Notes: a model not told the origin generated them from the sequence alone. Positions 1 to 7,625 are shown, numbered from the stretch's first letter. The stretch is DNA of 32,060 nucleotides from Aquitalea pelogenes (GCF_001515305.1 NZ_LNQV01000047.1:1-32060), one strand, 5' to 3'. A program made the numbers and translations.

Positions 1-17
1 GCTCCGGGTGCACCAAA

Positions 18-92
18 GTCCCTATAGTTTAGCGGTTAGAACACCGCCCTTTCACGGCGGTAGCCGGGGTTCGATTCCCCGTGGGGACGCCA
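18..92 (+). tRNA. tRNA-Glu (anticodon UUC)
   Basis: The cloverleaf can be drawn by hand. The acceptor stem GTCCCTA pairs with TGGGGAC, with G as discriminator and an encoded CCA at 90-92. The anticodon stem CCGCC/GGCGG (44-48 and 56-60) closes the seven-base loop CTTTCAC, which puts anticodon TTC at 51-53 and reads Glu codons. The T arm carries the GGTTCGATTCC block. It is followed 13 bp later by a strong terminator, so it is probably the last tRNA of its transcript. The promoter is not visible in the 17 bases upstream. Confidence 0.97.
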
Positions 93-105
93 GGATTCAG
101 AAATC

Positions 106-132
106 AGCCCAGTCGCAAGACTGGGCTTTTTT
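106..132 (+). terminator. Rho-independent terminator of tRNA-Glu
   Basis: A perfect 9-bp stem, AGCCCAGTC with GACTGGGCT (106-114 and 119-127), closes a GCAA tetraloop and runs into TTTTTC. It lies directly downstream of the tRNA on the same strand. Confidence 0.92.
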
Positions 133-173
133 CATTTCCGGCCACCAAAGCCACTTTGCTGCATTCCATCAGT

Positions 174-202
174 CAACAAAAATGCCACCCGCAGGTGGCA
201 TC
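174..202 (-). terminator. Rho-independent terminator of coq7
   Basis: On the minus strand ATGCCACC pairs with GGTGGCAT (182-189 and 194-201) around a four-base loop. It is followed by TTTTTGTTG. It sits about 25 bp past the coq7 stop codon. Confidence 0.85.
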
Positions 203-226
203 TTCAACACATGTCCTGATCAGGCA

Positions 227-847
227 TCAAACCCGGTAACTGCTGACCGTCATCACCTTGGCTGTCAGTTTCATCAAGCCTTTCACCGGCGCCGGCAAGC
301 GGGCCGCACCATATTCGTGCGCCATGTCGGCATGGCGCAGTTCGTCATCCCGCATCTGGCTGACAATGGCACGGCTCTTGGCATCCGCTGCCGGCAAGGC
401 TGTCAGGTGGCTGTCCAGGTGCGCGCCAACCTGGTGTTCGGTTTCTTCCAGAAAACCCAGATTCCACTTGTCACCCAGCAAGCCTGCCGTCACACCAATA
501 GCCAGCGAGCCGGTGTACCACAGCGGGCCCAGCAGACTGGGCTGACCACCCAGCTCGCGAATGCGCTGCTCGGTCCAGGCCAGGTGTTCCACTTCTTCAA
601 ATGCGGCATGCTGCAAGGCTTCGCGCGCGGCCGGATTGCGTGCAGTCAGGGCCTGCCCCTGATACAGCGCCTGTGCGCACACTTCGCCACAGTGGTTTAC
701 CCGCATCAGGCCGATGGCATGACGCTTTTCCTCGGCGCTGAGTTCGGCCTCTTCCAGCCCGGCATCCGGCCGTGGACGCTGGCTTTGCGCCGGCGCAAAC
801 AGGGTGCGCAAACCCTTGTCAAATTCGGTAATCAGCGTGTCAAACAT
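227..847 (-). CDS. coq7: 5-demethoxyubiquinone hydroxylase (Coq7/CLK-1 family di-iron monooxygenase)
   Basis: This is a 206-residue protein of the Coq7 family, which carries out the C-6 hydroxylation late in ubiquinone synthesis in place of the flavoprotein UbiF. The ferritin-like di-iron ligand pattern is complete: E55 in NHCGE, the ExxH pair E85/H88 in EEVEH, E137 in EETEHQ, and the second ExxH pair E169/H172 in DDELRH. A hydrophobic stretch near residues 108-125 fits the membrane-contacting helices of the family, and the length is usual for bacterial Coq7. The gene is divergent from ppa and shares a 127-bp promoter region with it; a terminator follows the stop. Identification is firm from the ligand set. 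Confidence 0.95.
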   Translation of the reverse strand: MFDTLITEFDKGLRTLFAPAQSQRPRPDAGLEEAELSAEEKRHAIGLMRVNHCGEVCAQALYQGQALTARNPAAREALQHAAFEEVEHLAWTEQRIRELGGQPSLLGPLWYTGSLAIGVTAGLLGDKWNLGFLEETEHQVGAHLDSHLTALPAADAKSRAIVSQMRDDELRHADMAHEYGAARLPAPVKGLMKLTAKVMTVSSYRV

Positions 848-880
848 AGTGTTCCCGATTGGTGCACAAATCCGTCAAAG

Positions 881-909
881 ATTATACCTGTGCACCGCAC
901 AACACGGCA
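881..909 (-). promoter_or_regulatory. Predicted sigma70 promoter of coq7
   Basis: A perfect minus-strand TATAAT lies at 886-881, 34 bp before the coq7 start. The -35 match is weak: TGCCGT at 909-904 with 17-bp spacing. It faces away from the ppa -10 box, and the two promoters overlap. Confidence 0.5.
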
Positions 910-923
910 GCTGCTGATATAAT
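895..923 (+). promoter_or_regulatory. Predicted sigma70 promoter of ppa
   Basis: A perfect TATAAT lies at 918-923, about 52 bp before the ppa start. No good -35 hexamer is seen at the right spacing. Its upstream part overlaps the divergent coq7 promoter, so the two may compete for polymerase. Confidence 0.5.
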
Positions 924-974
924 CCTGCAAGAAATTCCGTGTAAACAACCACCATTAACAAAGGATTCTGCCTG

Positions 975-1502
975 ATGAACCTGGAACTCATCGGCCCGGG
1001 CAAAGACATGCCGGGCGACTTTAACGTCGTGATCGAAATCTCCGCCAACGCTGCGCCGATCAAATACGAATTCGACAAAGAGTGGAACACCCTGGTGGTT
1101 GACCGTTTCATGGGCACCTCCATGATGTACCCGGCCAACTACGGCTTCGTGCCGCAAACCCTGGCTGGCGATGGCGACCCGGTTGACGTGCTGGTGGTTA
1201 CCCCCTTCCCGCTGCCGCCGGGCGTGGTGATCCGCTGTCGCGCACTGGGTCTGATCAAGATGGAAGACGACGGCGGCATCGATGCCAAGCTGGTTGCCGT
1301 ACCGGTGGAAAAGCTGTGCCCGATGTACAAGTCCATCCAGAAGCTGGAAGACCTGCCGGAACTGCTGCGTGCCCAGATGGTGCACTTCTTCGAGCACTAC
1401 AAGGATCTGGAAAAAGGCAAATGGGTCAAGATCCACGGTTGGGGCACGCTGGAAGATGCCAAGACCGAACTGGTGGAAGGCATTGAACGCTTCGGCAAGT
1501 AA
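975..1502 (+). CDS. ppa: Inorganic pyrophosphatase, family I
   Basis: This soluble cytoplasmic enzyme hydrolyses the pyrophosphate released by biosynthetic reactions to two phosphates and so pulls nucleic-acid and aminoacyl-tRNA synthesis forward. At 175 residues it has the family length. The family I signature DGDPVDV (residues 66-72) supplies three of the Mg-binding aspartates, D66, D68 and D71. E21, K30, R44 and Y56 fall where the E. coli enzyme has its active-site Glu20, Lys29, Arg43 and Tyr55. The AAAGGA ribosome binding site before the ATG supports this start. The gene is monocistronic, ending in a bidirectional terminator shared with the small convergent gene that follows. Confidence 0.97.
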   Translation: MNLELIGPGKDMPGDFNVVIEISANAAPIKYEFDKEWNTLVVDRFMGTSMMYPANYGFVPQTLAGDGDPVDVLVVTPFPLPPGVVIRCRALGLIKMEDDGGIDAKLVAVPVEKLCPMYKSIQKLEDLPELLRAQMVHFFEHYKDLEKGKWVKIHGWGTLEDAKTELVEGIERFGK

Positions 1503-1544
1503 TAGCTTCACACGGCCTGCACTGCAGGCTTGTGTCCGCCACGG

Positions 1545-1580
1545 ACAAAAAAACGCCAGTGCATGCACTGGCGTTTTTGT
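1545..1580. terminator. Bidirectional Rho-independent terminator between ppa and a small secreted-protein gene
   Basis: A perfect 24-bp palindrome at 1552-1575 (arms AACGCCAGTGCA and TGCACTGGCGTT) is flanked by A7 on the left and T5 on the right. It can therefore terminate transcription from either side, serving the two convergent genes. Confidence 0.9.
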
Positions 1581-1593
1581 TTGCCTGACCGGA

Positions 1594-1803
1594 TCAATGA
1601 TTACGGTAGTCTGCCGGATTGGCGGCAATGGCCTTGCCGGCATGCTCGTCGGCAGCCTTGCGCTGGGCATCGCTTTGGCTCATTTGTTGTTCATAACGCT
1701 TGAGGACATCCTTGTCCGGACGGCTGCGTACATCGCTGTCGGCCATGGCAACGGCGACCAGAGCATTGGAAACAACAACAGCCAGCATCAATTTTTTCAA
1801 CAT
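1594..1803 (-). CDS. Small exported protein of unknown function
   Basis: This 69-residue product is not a family I recognise. Residues 1-21 form a clear Sec signal peptide: Lys-Lys after the start, a hydrophobic core, and a likely AMA cleavage site before Asp-Ser. The mature part of about 48 residues is charged and Gln/Ala-rich, has no cysteine, and looks helical. The minus-strand ribosome binding site GGAGTG lies 5 bp before the ATG. The gene has its own AT-rich upstream region and shares a terminator with ppa. A periplasmic location is inferred from the signal peptide alone. Confidence 0.75.
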   Translation of the reverse strand: MLKKLMLAVVVSNALVAVAMADSDVRSRPDKDVLKRYEQQMSQSDAQRKAADEHAGKAIAANPADYRNH

Positions 1804-1992
1804 GATTCACTCCATTCATTAAGCATGAATGCAAGCATTAACAGCCACGCGTCATAAAAAATATTCAATTTTTTTGATGACAATTCGCCATGAATACGTA
1901 GAATTACTTTGCTAGTATTGGCTTATTTACTTGCATCGGGTTGGTGAAATGAATATTAAACGCGATAAATTCCCATTCATAGCGAAATGATC

Positions 1993-2003
1993 TGAACAGT
2001 TCA
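1993..2003. promoter_or_regulatory. Small dyad upstream of the LysR gene, possible operator
   Basis: TGAAC-A-GTTCA is a perfect 5-bp inverted repeat ending 16 bp before the ATG at 2020. LysR regulators often bind dyads near their own start. The 1804-2019 intergenic region is otherwise AT-rich, and I could not place a convincing promoter in it. Confidence 0.3.
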
Positions 2004-2019
2004 TTCAATAATTTTGAAC

Positions 2020-2919
2020 ATGAAATTATCCCTTGATGCCCTGCTGGTTCTGGATGCCATCGACCGTAACGGCAGCTTTGCCGCAGCTGCGGACGAGCTG
2101 CACCGCGTCACCTCCGCGGTGAGCTATGTCATCCAGAAACTGGAACAGGACCTTGATATCACGCTGTTCGACCGCAGCGGTCACCGCGCCCGGCTTACCC
2201 CGGCGGGTGAGCTGCTGCTGCGCGACGGACGCTACCTGCTGGATGCCGCACGCAGTGTCGAACACCGGCTGCAGCAACAAGCAGCAGGCTGGGAAAGCGA
2301 GCTGGTCATCACCATTGGCGACCTCATTCCGTTCGAACAGCTCATTCCGCTGATCCAGCGCTTTGACGAATTGGGCAGCGGCACCCAGCTGCGCTTTAAC
2401 CGCGAAGTATTTGGCGGTATCTGGGATGCCTTGTATGACGCGCGTGCCGATCTGGTACTGGGAGCACCGGGACATCCACCGGCCGGGGATTACTTCTTCC
2501 GTGAAATCGGCTCCATCGACTTTGCGTTTCTGGTCAGCCCGAATCACCCGCTGGCCAGCGCGGCGGAACCGCTGGCGGCACATACCCTGCGCCAGCACCG
2601 CATCATTTCGCTGGGAGACACCTCGCGTCGCCTGCCCACCCGCACCGCAGGGATTCTGGATGGCCAGGACGTCCTCACCGTCCACACCCTGGATGCCAAG
2701 CTGGCCTTGATGGTAGCTGGACTGGGAATCGGCTATTTGCCACGCATGCTTGCCACGCCTTATCTGCAAAGTGGCCAACTTGTGGAAAAATCACTGAAGG
2801 AAAAACGTAGTTGCACCAAAATGTTCTATGCCTGGAAAGAAGAATGCCCAGGCAAGGCACTTGGCTGGTTTATCAACAATCTTGGTCTTGCCGTTCAGAA
2901 CAGGCAATTGCTCATTTAA
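2020..2919 (+). CDS. LysR-family transcriptional regulator
   Basis: This is a 299-residue LysR-type regulator. The N-terminal winged helix-turn-helix runs from about residue 3 to 62 (LDALLVLDAIDRNGSFAAAA, then VSYVIQKLEQDL and LFDRSGHRARLTPAG). The periplasmic-binding-protein-like effector domain runs from about residue 90 to the end. I chose the ATG at 2020 over the TTG two codons upstream because LysR proteins normally start this close to the first helix; no strong ribosome binding site decides it. The inducer and targets cannot be read from the sequence. The next gene starts 9 bp after the stop and is probably co-transcribed. Confidence 0.88.
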   Translation: MKLSLDALLVLDAIDRNGSFAAAADELHRVTSAVSYVIQKLEQDLDITLFDRSGHRARLTPAGELLLRDGRYLLDAARSVEHRLQQQAAGWESELVITIGDLIPFEQLIPLIQRFDELGSGTQLRFNREVFGGIWDALYDARADLVLGAPGHPPAGDYFFREIGSIDFAFLVSPNHPLASAAEPLAAHTLRQHRIISLGDTSRRLPTRTAGILDGQDVLTVHTLDAKLALMVAGLGIGYLPRMLATPYLQSGQLVEKSLKEKRSCTKMFYAWKEECPGKALGWFINNLGLAVQNRQLLI

Positions 2920-2928
2920 GGCCCACCC

Positions 2929-3672
2929 ATGTTTCAGCCTCACGGCACCTCACCTCAACTGCACTGGACCTGCCAGCGATTGCTGGCAGCCGGTTTGCCG
3001 TGCCAGGTGCCGGGGGAAAGCCCGCTGTGGCTGCCACCTGACTGGGAGGGCTATCTTGCGGAAAATTGCTGGCTGGACCTGGCAACAGACGACAGCCAGG
3101 CACTGGCGACGCGCAGCGGACACTGCCTCCAGCATGGCAAGCAACTGGTGGAAATTTGTGCCAGCTGGCAGCCACAAGGCGAAGTACTGGGCTTCATGCT
3201 GTTGTGCGGCAGCAGCGCACCACTCTCTCCTGCTGCCGTGCAGTGGCTGGATCATTGCGCTCCGCTGGCCGGGGCCTGGCTACACTGCGGCCCCTCTGGC
3301 AGTGCGCGCTACACCCATCATGTAATGCAAGCCCTGCAACACGCCTGGCAAGTGGCATGGCAGCAATGTCCTCCGACAGCAAACCCGCAACTGCTCGATT
3401 GGGAAGCACTGATGCAGCAGCAATGGCAAATCGCTGACAAGCTGTTGCAGCTTTCGCAGGCTTATCTACGCAGCCACGGCATTGCGCCGGATACCGCTGA
3501 CAGTGCCTCAGTGCGCCAACGCTTTGCCCTGCCACCCGCCAGCCAGACGCACTTTGCCGCCAATCTGGCCCTGCTGATTGTGCTGGCCATGCAGCAACGC
3601 GACACCTTGCATGACATCTTGCAGCAGGTGTTTGCTGCCTTGCAGCCAAAACAGCCACCCAAAGCGGACTGA
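2929..3672 (+). CDS. Unrecognised cytoplasmic protein downstream of a LysR gene
   Basis: This 247-residue protein is not a family I recognise. It is rich in Trp, Gln, Leu, Ala and His, has no signal peptide or convincing membrane segment, and shows no catalytic motif. Residues 20-130 read as a mixed alpha/beta region with several Trp-Leu pairs, loosely like a GAF-type sensor fold. Residues 140-247 look helical and Gln-rich. It starts 9 bp after the LysR stop and is followed by a strong terminator, so the two genes form a unit. A sensory or accessory role for the regulator is only an inference from that linkage. Confidence 0.7.
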   Translation: MFQPHGTSPQLHWTCQRLLAAGLPCQVPGESPLWLPPDWEGYLAENCWLDLATDDSQALATRSGHCLQHGKQLVEICASWQPQGEVLGFMLLCGSSAPLSPAAVQWLDHCAPLAGAWLHCGPSGSARYTHHVMQALQHAWQVAWQQCPPTANPQLLDWEALMQQQWQIADKLLQLSQAYLRSHGIAPDTADSASVRQRFALPPASQTHFAANLALLIVLAMQQRDTLHDILQQVFAALQPKQPPKAD

Positions 3673-3677
3673 GCAAA

Positions 3678-3706
3678 CAAAAAAACCCGCCAGATGGCGG
3701 GTTTTC
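3678..3706 (+). terminator. Rho-independent terminator after the LysR-linked gene
   Basis: ACCCGCCA pairs with TGGCGGGT (3685-3692 and 3695-3702) around GA, with A-tract and T-tract flanks. The hairpin recurs almost identically at 3874-3903. Confidence 0.88.
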
Positions 3707-3737
3707 AGGCTGCAGACAAAGTATTGGTACATTTGTA

Positions 3738-3870
3738 CTGGACCCGGCAAAGCCGGGCCTTCCGATTAAGCACTATATTCCGCAGCCTTCCCATCCAATC
3801 CCTATCCCCCGCTCTTACCTTGTAAGGGAGCCTCGCGTTCCTTTCTGAAAGCGAGAGAGGGGTTTTAATC
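3738..3870. repeat. Hairpin-rich intergenic segment, possibly a degenerate dispersed repeat
   Basis: The stretch between two near-identical terminators encodes no credible protein. It holds one hairpin CCCGGC-AAA-GCCGGG (about 3743-3757) and a second in which CTTTC-T-GAAAG is extended by CTCGC/GCGAG arms (about 3834-3858). The minus-strand text CCCCTCTCTCGC...GCGAG followed by GGGGGATAGGG resembles the C-rich and G-rich arms of intergenic repeats common in proteobacteria. That resemblance is impressionistic. Confidence 0.35.
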
Positions 3871-3873
3871 TGA

Positions 3874-3903
3874 TAAAAAAACCCGCCAGATGGCGGGTTT
3901 TTA
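3874..3903 (-). terminator. Rho-independent terminator of the phasin gene
   Basis: The same ACCCGCCA-GA-TGGCGGGT hairpin as at 3685 lies at 3881-3898. On the minus strand it is followed by seven T residues. It begins 17 bp past the phasin stop. Confidence 0.88.
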
Positions 3904-3920
3904 TCGTCAGCCAAGCTGGA

Positions 3921-4493
3921 TCAGGCAGCAGGTGTAGCCGCAGCCGGCTTTTTGCGGCTTACTGCAGCAGCGGTAGCCTTGGCTTGCTTGCTGGCAGCTT
4001 CCACGCTGGCTTCAGCAATTTCAGCGCTTACTTTCTTGGCGGTCTTGGACACGCTTTCAAAAGCGGCGTTGGAGCTGGTGACCAGGGTCTTCAGTGCAGA
4101 AACTGCAACATCGGAACCTGCCGGTGCATTCTTGGACAGGCGGTCCAGATTGGTCAGCAACAGCTTGTTCTGTTCTGCCAGTTGCTCTTCCACAAAAGTG
4201 GTCAGCTCGCCCTGGGTGGCAACGGCAACATCGTACACTTCACGTGCCACGCTGAATGCCTGGTCCAGGCTGGGTTGTGCCAGGCTGGTTTGCAGTTCGG
4301 CAAATGCCTTCGGGTCCTTCACTTCGGTCAATGCCTTGAAATGCTTGGCATTGCTGTCCAGCAGCTTGCGGGTCAGTTCCAGCTGCAGGCTGGCGAAGCG
4401 TTCGGCACCGGCCAGAACGATGGAGGACAGGCGAACGGCTTTGTCAAATTGCGCCTGGCCGAGAGCAGAGAATTCTTGGGTATTGGTAAACAT
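3921..4493 (-). CDS. phaP: Phasin family protein (PHA granule-associated)
   Basis: Phasins coat polyhydroxyalkanoate granules and control their size and number. This 190-residue protein matches the family by its opening (MFTNTQEFSALGQAQFDKAV), an almost entirely amphipathic helical body with no cysteine, the LQLELTRKLLDSNAKH block at about residues 38-53, and a Lys/Ala/Pro-rich C-terminal tail from about residue 165. The frame is open 44 codons further upstream, but the ATG at 4493 has a clear AGGAG ribosome binding site and begins exactly at the conserved sequence. A good sigma70 promoter lies about 90 bp upstream and a terminator follows, so it is transcribed alone. PHA synthase is not in this window. 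Confidence 0.92.
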   Translation of the reverse strand: MFTNTQEFSALGQAQFDKAVRLSSIVLAGAERFASLQLELTRKLLDSNAKHFKALTEVKDPKAFAELQTSLAQPSLDQAFSVAREVYDVAVATQGELTTFVEEQLAEQNKLLLTNLDRLSKNAPAGSDVAVSALKTLVTSSNAAFESVSKTAKKVSAEIAEASVEAASKQAKATAAAVSRKKPAAATPAA

Positions 4494-4578
4494 GGCTACT
4501 CCTGGAAATGTCGATATACAACTCAGCTTTACAGTCACAACAACCGTTTCGCCGCCGATGCTGCACAGCAGCAAACGT

Positions 4579-4607
4579 AATTTAACCAAAGCAGCGTATG
4601 CGGTCAA
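4579..4607 (-). promoter_or_regulatory. Predicted sigma70 promoter of the phasin gene
   Basis: On the minus strand TTGACC (4607-4602), a 17-bp spacer and TAAATT (4584-4579) make a good match to the sigma70 consensus, about 85 bp before the phasin ATG. Confidence 0.65.
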
Positions 4608-4724
4608 GAAAATGTTGCAGCGCACAATCCGCTAAACAGCTATTTTGTATGTGTTTTTACAACAGCAACATTCCAAAAGCATTACAGTTGCAAGACTATT
4701 TCCTGGCCCTGGCGTCAACGATTT

Positions 4725-4741
4725 TTTTTGCAGCGCAAAAA
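4725..4741. promoter_or_regulatory. Perfect A/T-ended dyad in the phaP-minC intergenic region
   Basis: TTTTTGC-AGC-GCAAAAA is a perfect inverted repeat in the middle of the 352-bp gap 4494-4845. PHA regulators of the PhaR type bind TGC/GCA-rich sites, so an operator is possible. It does not follow a gene on either strand, so it is not a terminator. Apart from this dyad and the two promoters, I see nothing else in the gap. Confidence 0.3.
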
Positions 4742-4778
4742 GCAGGCCCCTCACCACATGCAGTTTGATTCAGCGCCA

Positions 4779-4807
4779 TTGAAAGGGGCAGTGCAAGCCA
4801 GTAAACT
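4779..4807 (+). promoter_or_regulatory. Predicted sigma70 promoter of the min operon
   Basis: TTGAAA (4779-4784), a 17-bp spacer and TAAACT (4802-4807) lie 39 bp before the minC ATG on the correct strand. Confidence 0.5.
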
Positions 4808-4845
4808 CGCTCCATAGAAGAAATCTATTTATATAAAGCCTACCC

Positions 4846-5568
4846 ATGAGCTCTGCGGCCAACGCCTTTGACATCAAATCTGCCAGCCTCGATCTGCTGG
4901 CCCTGATTCTCCACACGGACAATCTGGAAGAACTCACCACCGCCCTGGATGCCCGCTTCGGTCCGGCCGGTGATGCACCGGCCGAAGCCTTTTTGCTGGA
5001 TGTGGAAGGCCTGCCGCAAGCTGCCGACACCGAATACGGCCGGCTGCTGCCCATGCTCAGCCGTCATGGCATCCGCGTGGTTGCCCTGCGTCATCCGGAA
5101 ACATCCATGGCGGAAGTGGCCAGCCGCTACGGCCTGGCTTATGTGCGTGGCGTAACACCCGCCCGCTCTACCCAAAGCAGCAGCGAAAGCCAGAACAAAC
5201 CGGTAGAAGCACCTGCCGTGGTGGCACCGCCGCCCGGCACCATGATCGTGGACCGGCCGGTACGTGCCGGCCAGCAGATTTACGCCCGTGGCTGCGATCT
5301 GGTGGTACTGGCCATGGTGAGCGCCGGTGCCGAAGTGATTGCTGATGGCAACATCCATGTCTACGCCCCGCTGCGTGGCCGTGCGCTGGCTGGTGCACGG
5401 GGCAATACCGCCGCACGCATTTTTGTACGCAGCATGGAAGCCGAACTGGTTTCCATTGCCGGCGTCTATCGCACTATCGAACAGGCCTTGCCGGAGAGCA
5501 TCAAGGGCAAGCCGACCCAGATTCAACTTGAGAACGAGCGCCTGGTCATGACCGCGCTTGGCGAATAA
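4846..5568 (+). CDS. minC: Septum site-determining protein MinC
   Basis: MinC blocks FtsZ polymerisation away from midcell. In this 240-residue protein the N-terminal FtsZ-inhibitory domain spans about residues 1-105. A low-complexity linker rich in Ser, Gln, Glu and Pro (about 108-132) leads to the C-terminal beta-helix dimer and MinD-binding domain. That domain carries the diagnostic RGRALAGARGN motif (about residues 181-191) and the downstream AELVSIAG strand. The start has only a weak ribosome binding site, and the length is normal for the family. It heads a tight operon with minD (20 bp gap), minE (3 bp) and oxyR (3 bp). Confidence 0.96.
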   Translation: MSSAANAFDIKSASLDLLALILHTDNLEELTTALDARFGPAGDAPAEAFLLDVEGLPQAADTEYGRLLPMLSRHGIRVVALRHPETSMAEVASRYGLAYVRGVTPARSTQSSSESQNKPVEAPAVVAPPPGTMIVDRPVRAGQQIYARGCDLVVLAMVSAGAEVIADGNIHVYAPLRGRALAGARGNTAARIFVRSMEAELVSIAGVYRTIEQALPESIKGKPTQIQLENERLVMTALGE

Positions 5569-5588
5569 TTCACATCAAAGGATTTACC

Positions 5589-6401
5589 GTGGCAAAAATC
5601 ATCGTCGTGACTTCCGGCAAAGGTGGTGTCGGCAAAACCACCACCAGTGCCAGCTTTGCCTCCGGCCTGGCCCTGCGCGGCCACAAGACCGTGGTGATCG
5701 ACTTTGACGTCGGCCTGCGCAACCTGGACCTGATCATGGGTTGCGAACGCCGCGTGGTATACGACCTGATCAATGTGGTGAATGGCGAAGCCTCGCTGAA
5801 CCAGGCCCTGATCAAGGACAAGAACTGCGACAACCTGTACATCATTCCGGCCTCGCAAACCCGCGACAAGGATGCCCTGTCGCAGGAAGGCGTGGAAAAA
5901 GTACTGAAGGATCTGGCCGACAGCGGCTTTGAGTACATTGTGTGCGACTCCCCGGCCGGTATCGAAAAAGGCGCACTGATGGCGCTGTACTTTGCCGATG
6001 AAGCGCTGATCGTCACTAACCCGGAAGTCTCTTCGGTACGCGACTCCGACCGTATCCTGGGCATTCTGGCCTCCAAATCGCGCCGCGCCGAGCAAGGTGG
6101 CGAACCGGTGAAAGAGCACCTGCTGATTACCCGCTACTCCCCTGCCCGCGTGGACAAGGGCGAAATGCTGTCGGTGGATGACGTGAAGGAAATCCTGCGC
6201 GTGCCGCTGATCGGCGTGATTCCGGAATCGCAAACCGTACTGCAAGCCTCCAACTCCGGTACCCCTGCCATTCATCTGAAGGGCAGCGACGTAGCCGAAG
6301 CCTATTCTGACGTGATTGCACGTTTCCTGGGCGAAGATCGCCCCATGCGCTTCCTTGATGCACCCAAAGTGGGTTTGCTCAAGCGCCTGTTCGGAGGTTA
6401 A
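5589..6401 (+). CDS. minD: Septum site-determining ATPase MinD
   Basis: MinD is a membrane-bound, ATP-dimerising ParA/Mrp-type ATPase. It recruits MinC to the membrane and is stimulated by MinE, giving pole-to-pole oscillation. At 270 residues it is full length. The deviant Walker A motif KGGVGKTTT (residues 11-19, with the signature Lys11), the switch region VVIDFDVGLRNLD (about residues 36-48) and CDSPAGIE (about residues 119-126) are all present. It ends in the amphipathic membrane-targeting helix VGLLKRLFGG. An AAAGGA ribosome binding site precedes its GTG start at 5589. Confidence 0.98.
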   Translation: MAKIIVVTSGKGGVGKTTTSASFASGLALRGHKTVVIDFDVGLRNLDLIMGCERRVVYDLINVVNGEASLNQALIKDKNCDNLYIIPASQTRDKDALSQEGVEKVLKDLADSGFEYIVCDSPAGIEKGALMALYFADEALIVTNPEVSSVRDSDRILGILASKSRRAEQGGEPVKEHLLITRYSPARVDKGEMLSVDDVKEILRVPLIGVIPESQTVLQASNSGTPAIHLKGSDVAEAYSDVIARFLGEDRPMRFLDAPKVGLLKRLFGG

Positions 6402-6404
6402 ACC

Positions 6405-6662
6405 ATGTCCCTTATCGACATCCTGTTCGGCAAACGACAGAAAACCGCTGCCATTGCCAGAGAGCGTCTGCAGATCATCCTGGCGCATGAGCGCAATGGC
6501 CGCAGCGCACCGGACTATCTGCCCGCACTGCAGCGCGAGCTGATGGAGGTGATCTCCAAGTACGTGTCGGTCAATCTGGACGATATCAAGGTACAGGTGG
6601 AGCGCCAGGACGACTTCGAAGTACTGGAAGTGAATATCGTACTGCCGGAGCATCAACGCTAA
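6405..6662 (+). CDS. minE: Cell division topological specificity factor MinE
   Basis: MinE displaces MinC and stimulates the MinD ATPase, restricting division inhibition to the poles. This 85-residue protein has the N-terminal membrane-binding segment ([10 protein letters not shown]), the anti-MinCD contact helix ([13 protein letters not shown], about residues 18-30) and the C-terminal dimerising topological-specificity domain ending [10 protein letters not shown]. The start follows GGAGG at the minD end with a 3-bp gap, which indicates translational coupling. Confidence 0.97.
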   Translation: MSLIDILFGKRQKTAAIARERLQIILAHERNGRSAPDYLPALQRELMEVISKYVSVNLDDIKVQVERQDDFEVLEVNIVLPEHQR

Positions 6663-6665
6663 ACC

Positions 6666-7607
6666 ATGACGCTGACCGAACTCCGCTACATCGTGGCCGT
6701 GGCGCGCGAGCGCCATTTTGGTCGCGCCGCACAAAGCTGCTTTGTCAGCCAGCCCACTCTGTCCATCGCCATCAAGAAGCTGGAAGACGAACTGGGCATC
6801 ACCCTGTTCGAGCGTGGTGGCCAGGAAGTGGCGGTGACGGAAATTGGTGAACGCATCATCGAGCAGTCACAGCGCGTCTTGGAGGAAGCCGAAACCGTCA
6901 AGCGACTGGCCGGCGAACACCAGAACGAGCTGGTGGGGCCGCTCAAGCTGGGTGTGATCTTCACCATCAGCCCCTACTTGCTGCCACGGCTGATTCCGGC
7001 GCTGCGCATTCTGGCACCGGACATGCCGCTGATCCTGGAAGAGAACTACACCGCGCGACTGGCAGAAATGCTCAAGCGCGGTGAAGTGGACGCCATCATC
7101 GTGGCCGACCCGTTCGAAGAAGCCGGTACGGTGGCCTGGCCGCTGTATGACGAGCCCTTTGTGGTGGCCACGCCCAAGGGACATCCCTGGGAGAAGCAGG
7201 ACTGCGTCAATGCCAGCCAGCTGACCGACGAAAGCGTGCTGCTGCTGACCCAGGGCAACTGCTTCCGTGATCAGGTGTTGCAGGCATGCAGCGAACTGGC
7301 CAGCAAGCAGAACCACCACTCGGGCCTGGCCAGCACCTTGCAGGGCAGCTCGCTCAACACCATCCGCCATATGGTGGCCAGCGGCATGGGGGTGACGGTG
7401 ATGCCATCCACCTCCATCGGCCCCGGCGATGACAGCCTGTTGTCGGTAGTCCCCTTCGAGGCTCCGGCACCCGAGCGCCGGGTCCTGCTGGTGACCCGCA
7501 AGCAGTTCTTCCGTAAAAAGGCGGTGGAAACCCTGCAACAGGCGGTGTTCCGTTCCGGCCTTGCCGGGGTGACCATGCTGGAAGGCGCAGGGCCTATCGG
7601 CAGCTGA
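6666..7607 (+). CDS. oxyR: Hydrogen peroxide-sensing LysR regulator OxyR
   Basis: OxyR senses H2O2 through a disulfide switch and controls catalase, peroxiredoxin and iron-storage genes. This 313-residue LysR protein keeps the two redox cysteines in GNCFRDQVLQAC at residues 199 and 208, the same numbering as the E. coli sensor pair. That separates it from ordinary LysR paralogs. The winged helix lies at about residues 1-62 and the effector domain from about residue 90. It starts 3 bp after minE and must be read at least partly from the min operon. The min-oxyR linkage is known from Neisseria gonorrhoeae. A terminator follows. Confidence 0.95.
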   Translation: MTLTELRYIVAVARERHFGRAAQSCFVSQPTLSIAIKKLEDELGITLFERGGQEVAVTEIGERIIEQSQRVLEEAETVKRLAGEHQNELVGPLKLGVIFTISPYLLPRLIPALRILAPDMPLILEENYTARLAEMLKRGEVDAIIVADPFEEAGTVAWPLYDEPFVVATPKGHPWEKQDCVNASQLTDESVLLLTQGNCFRDQVLQACSELASKQNHHSGLASTLQGSSLNTIRHMVASGMGVTVMPSTSIGPGDDSLLSVVPFEAPAPERRVLLVTRKQFFRKKAVETLQQAVFRSGLAGVTMLEGAGPIGS

Positions 7608-7625
7608 AACCAGCCAACTGCAGCA

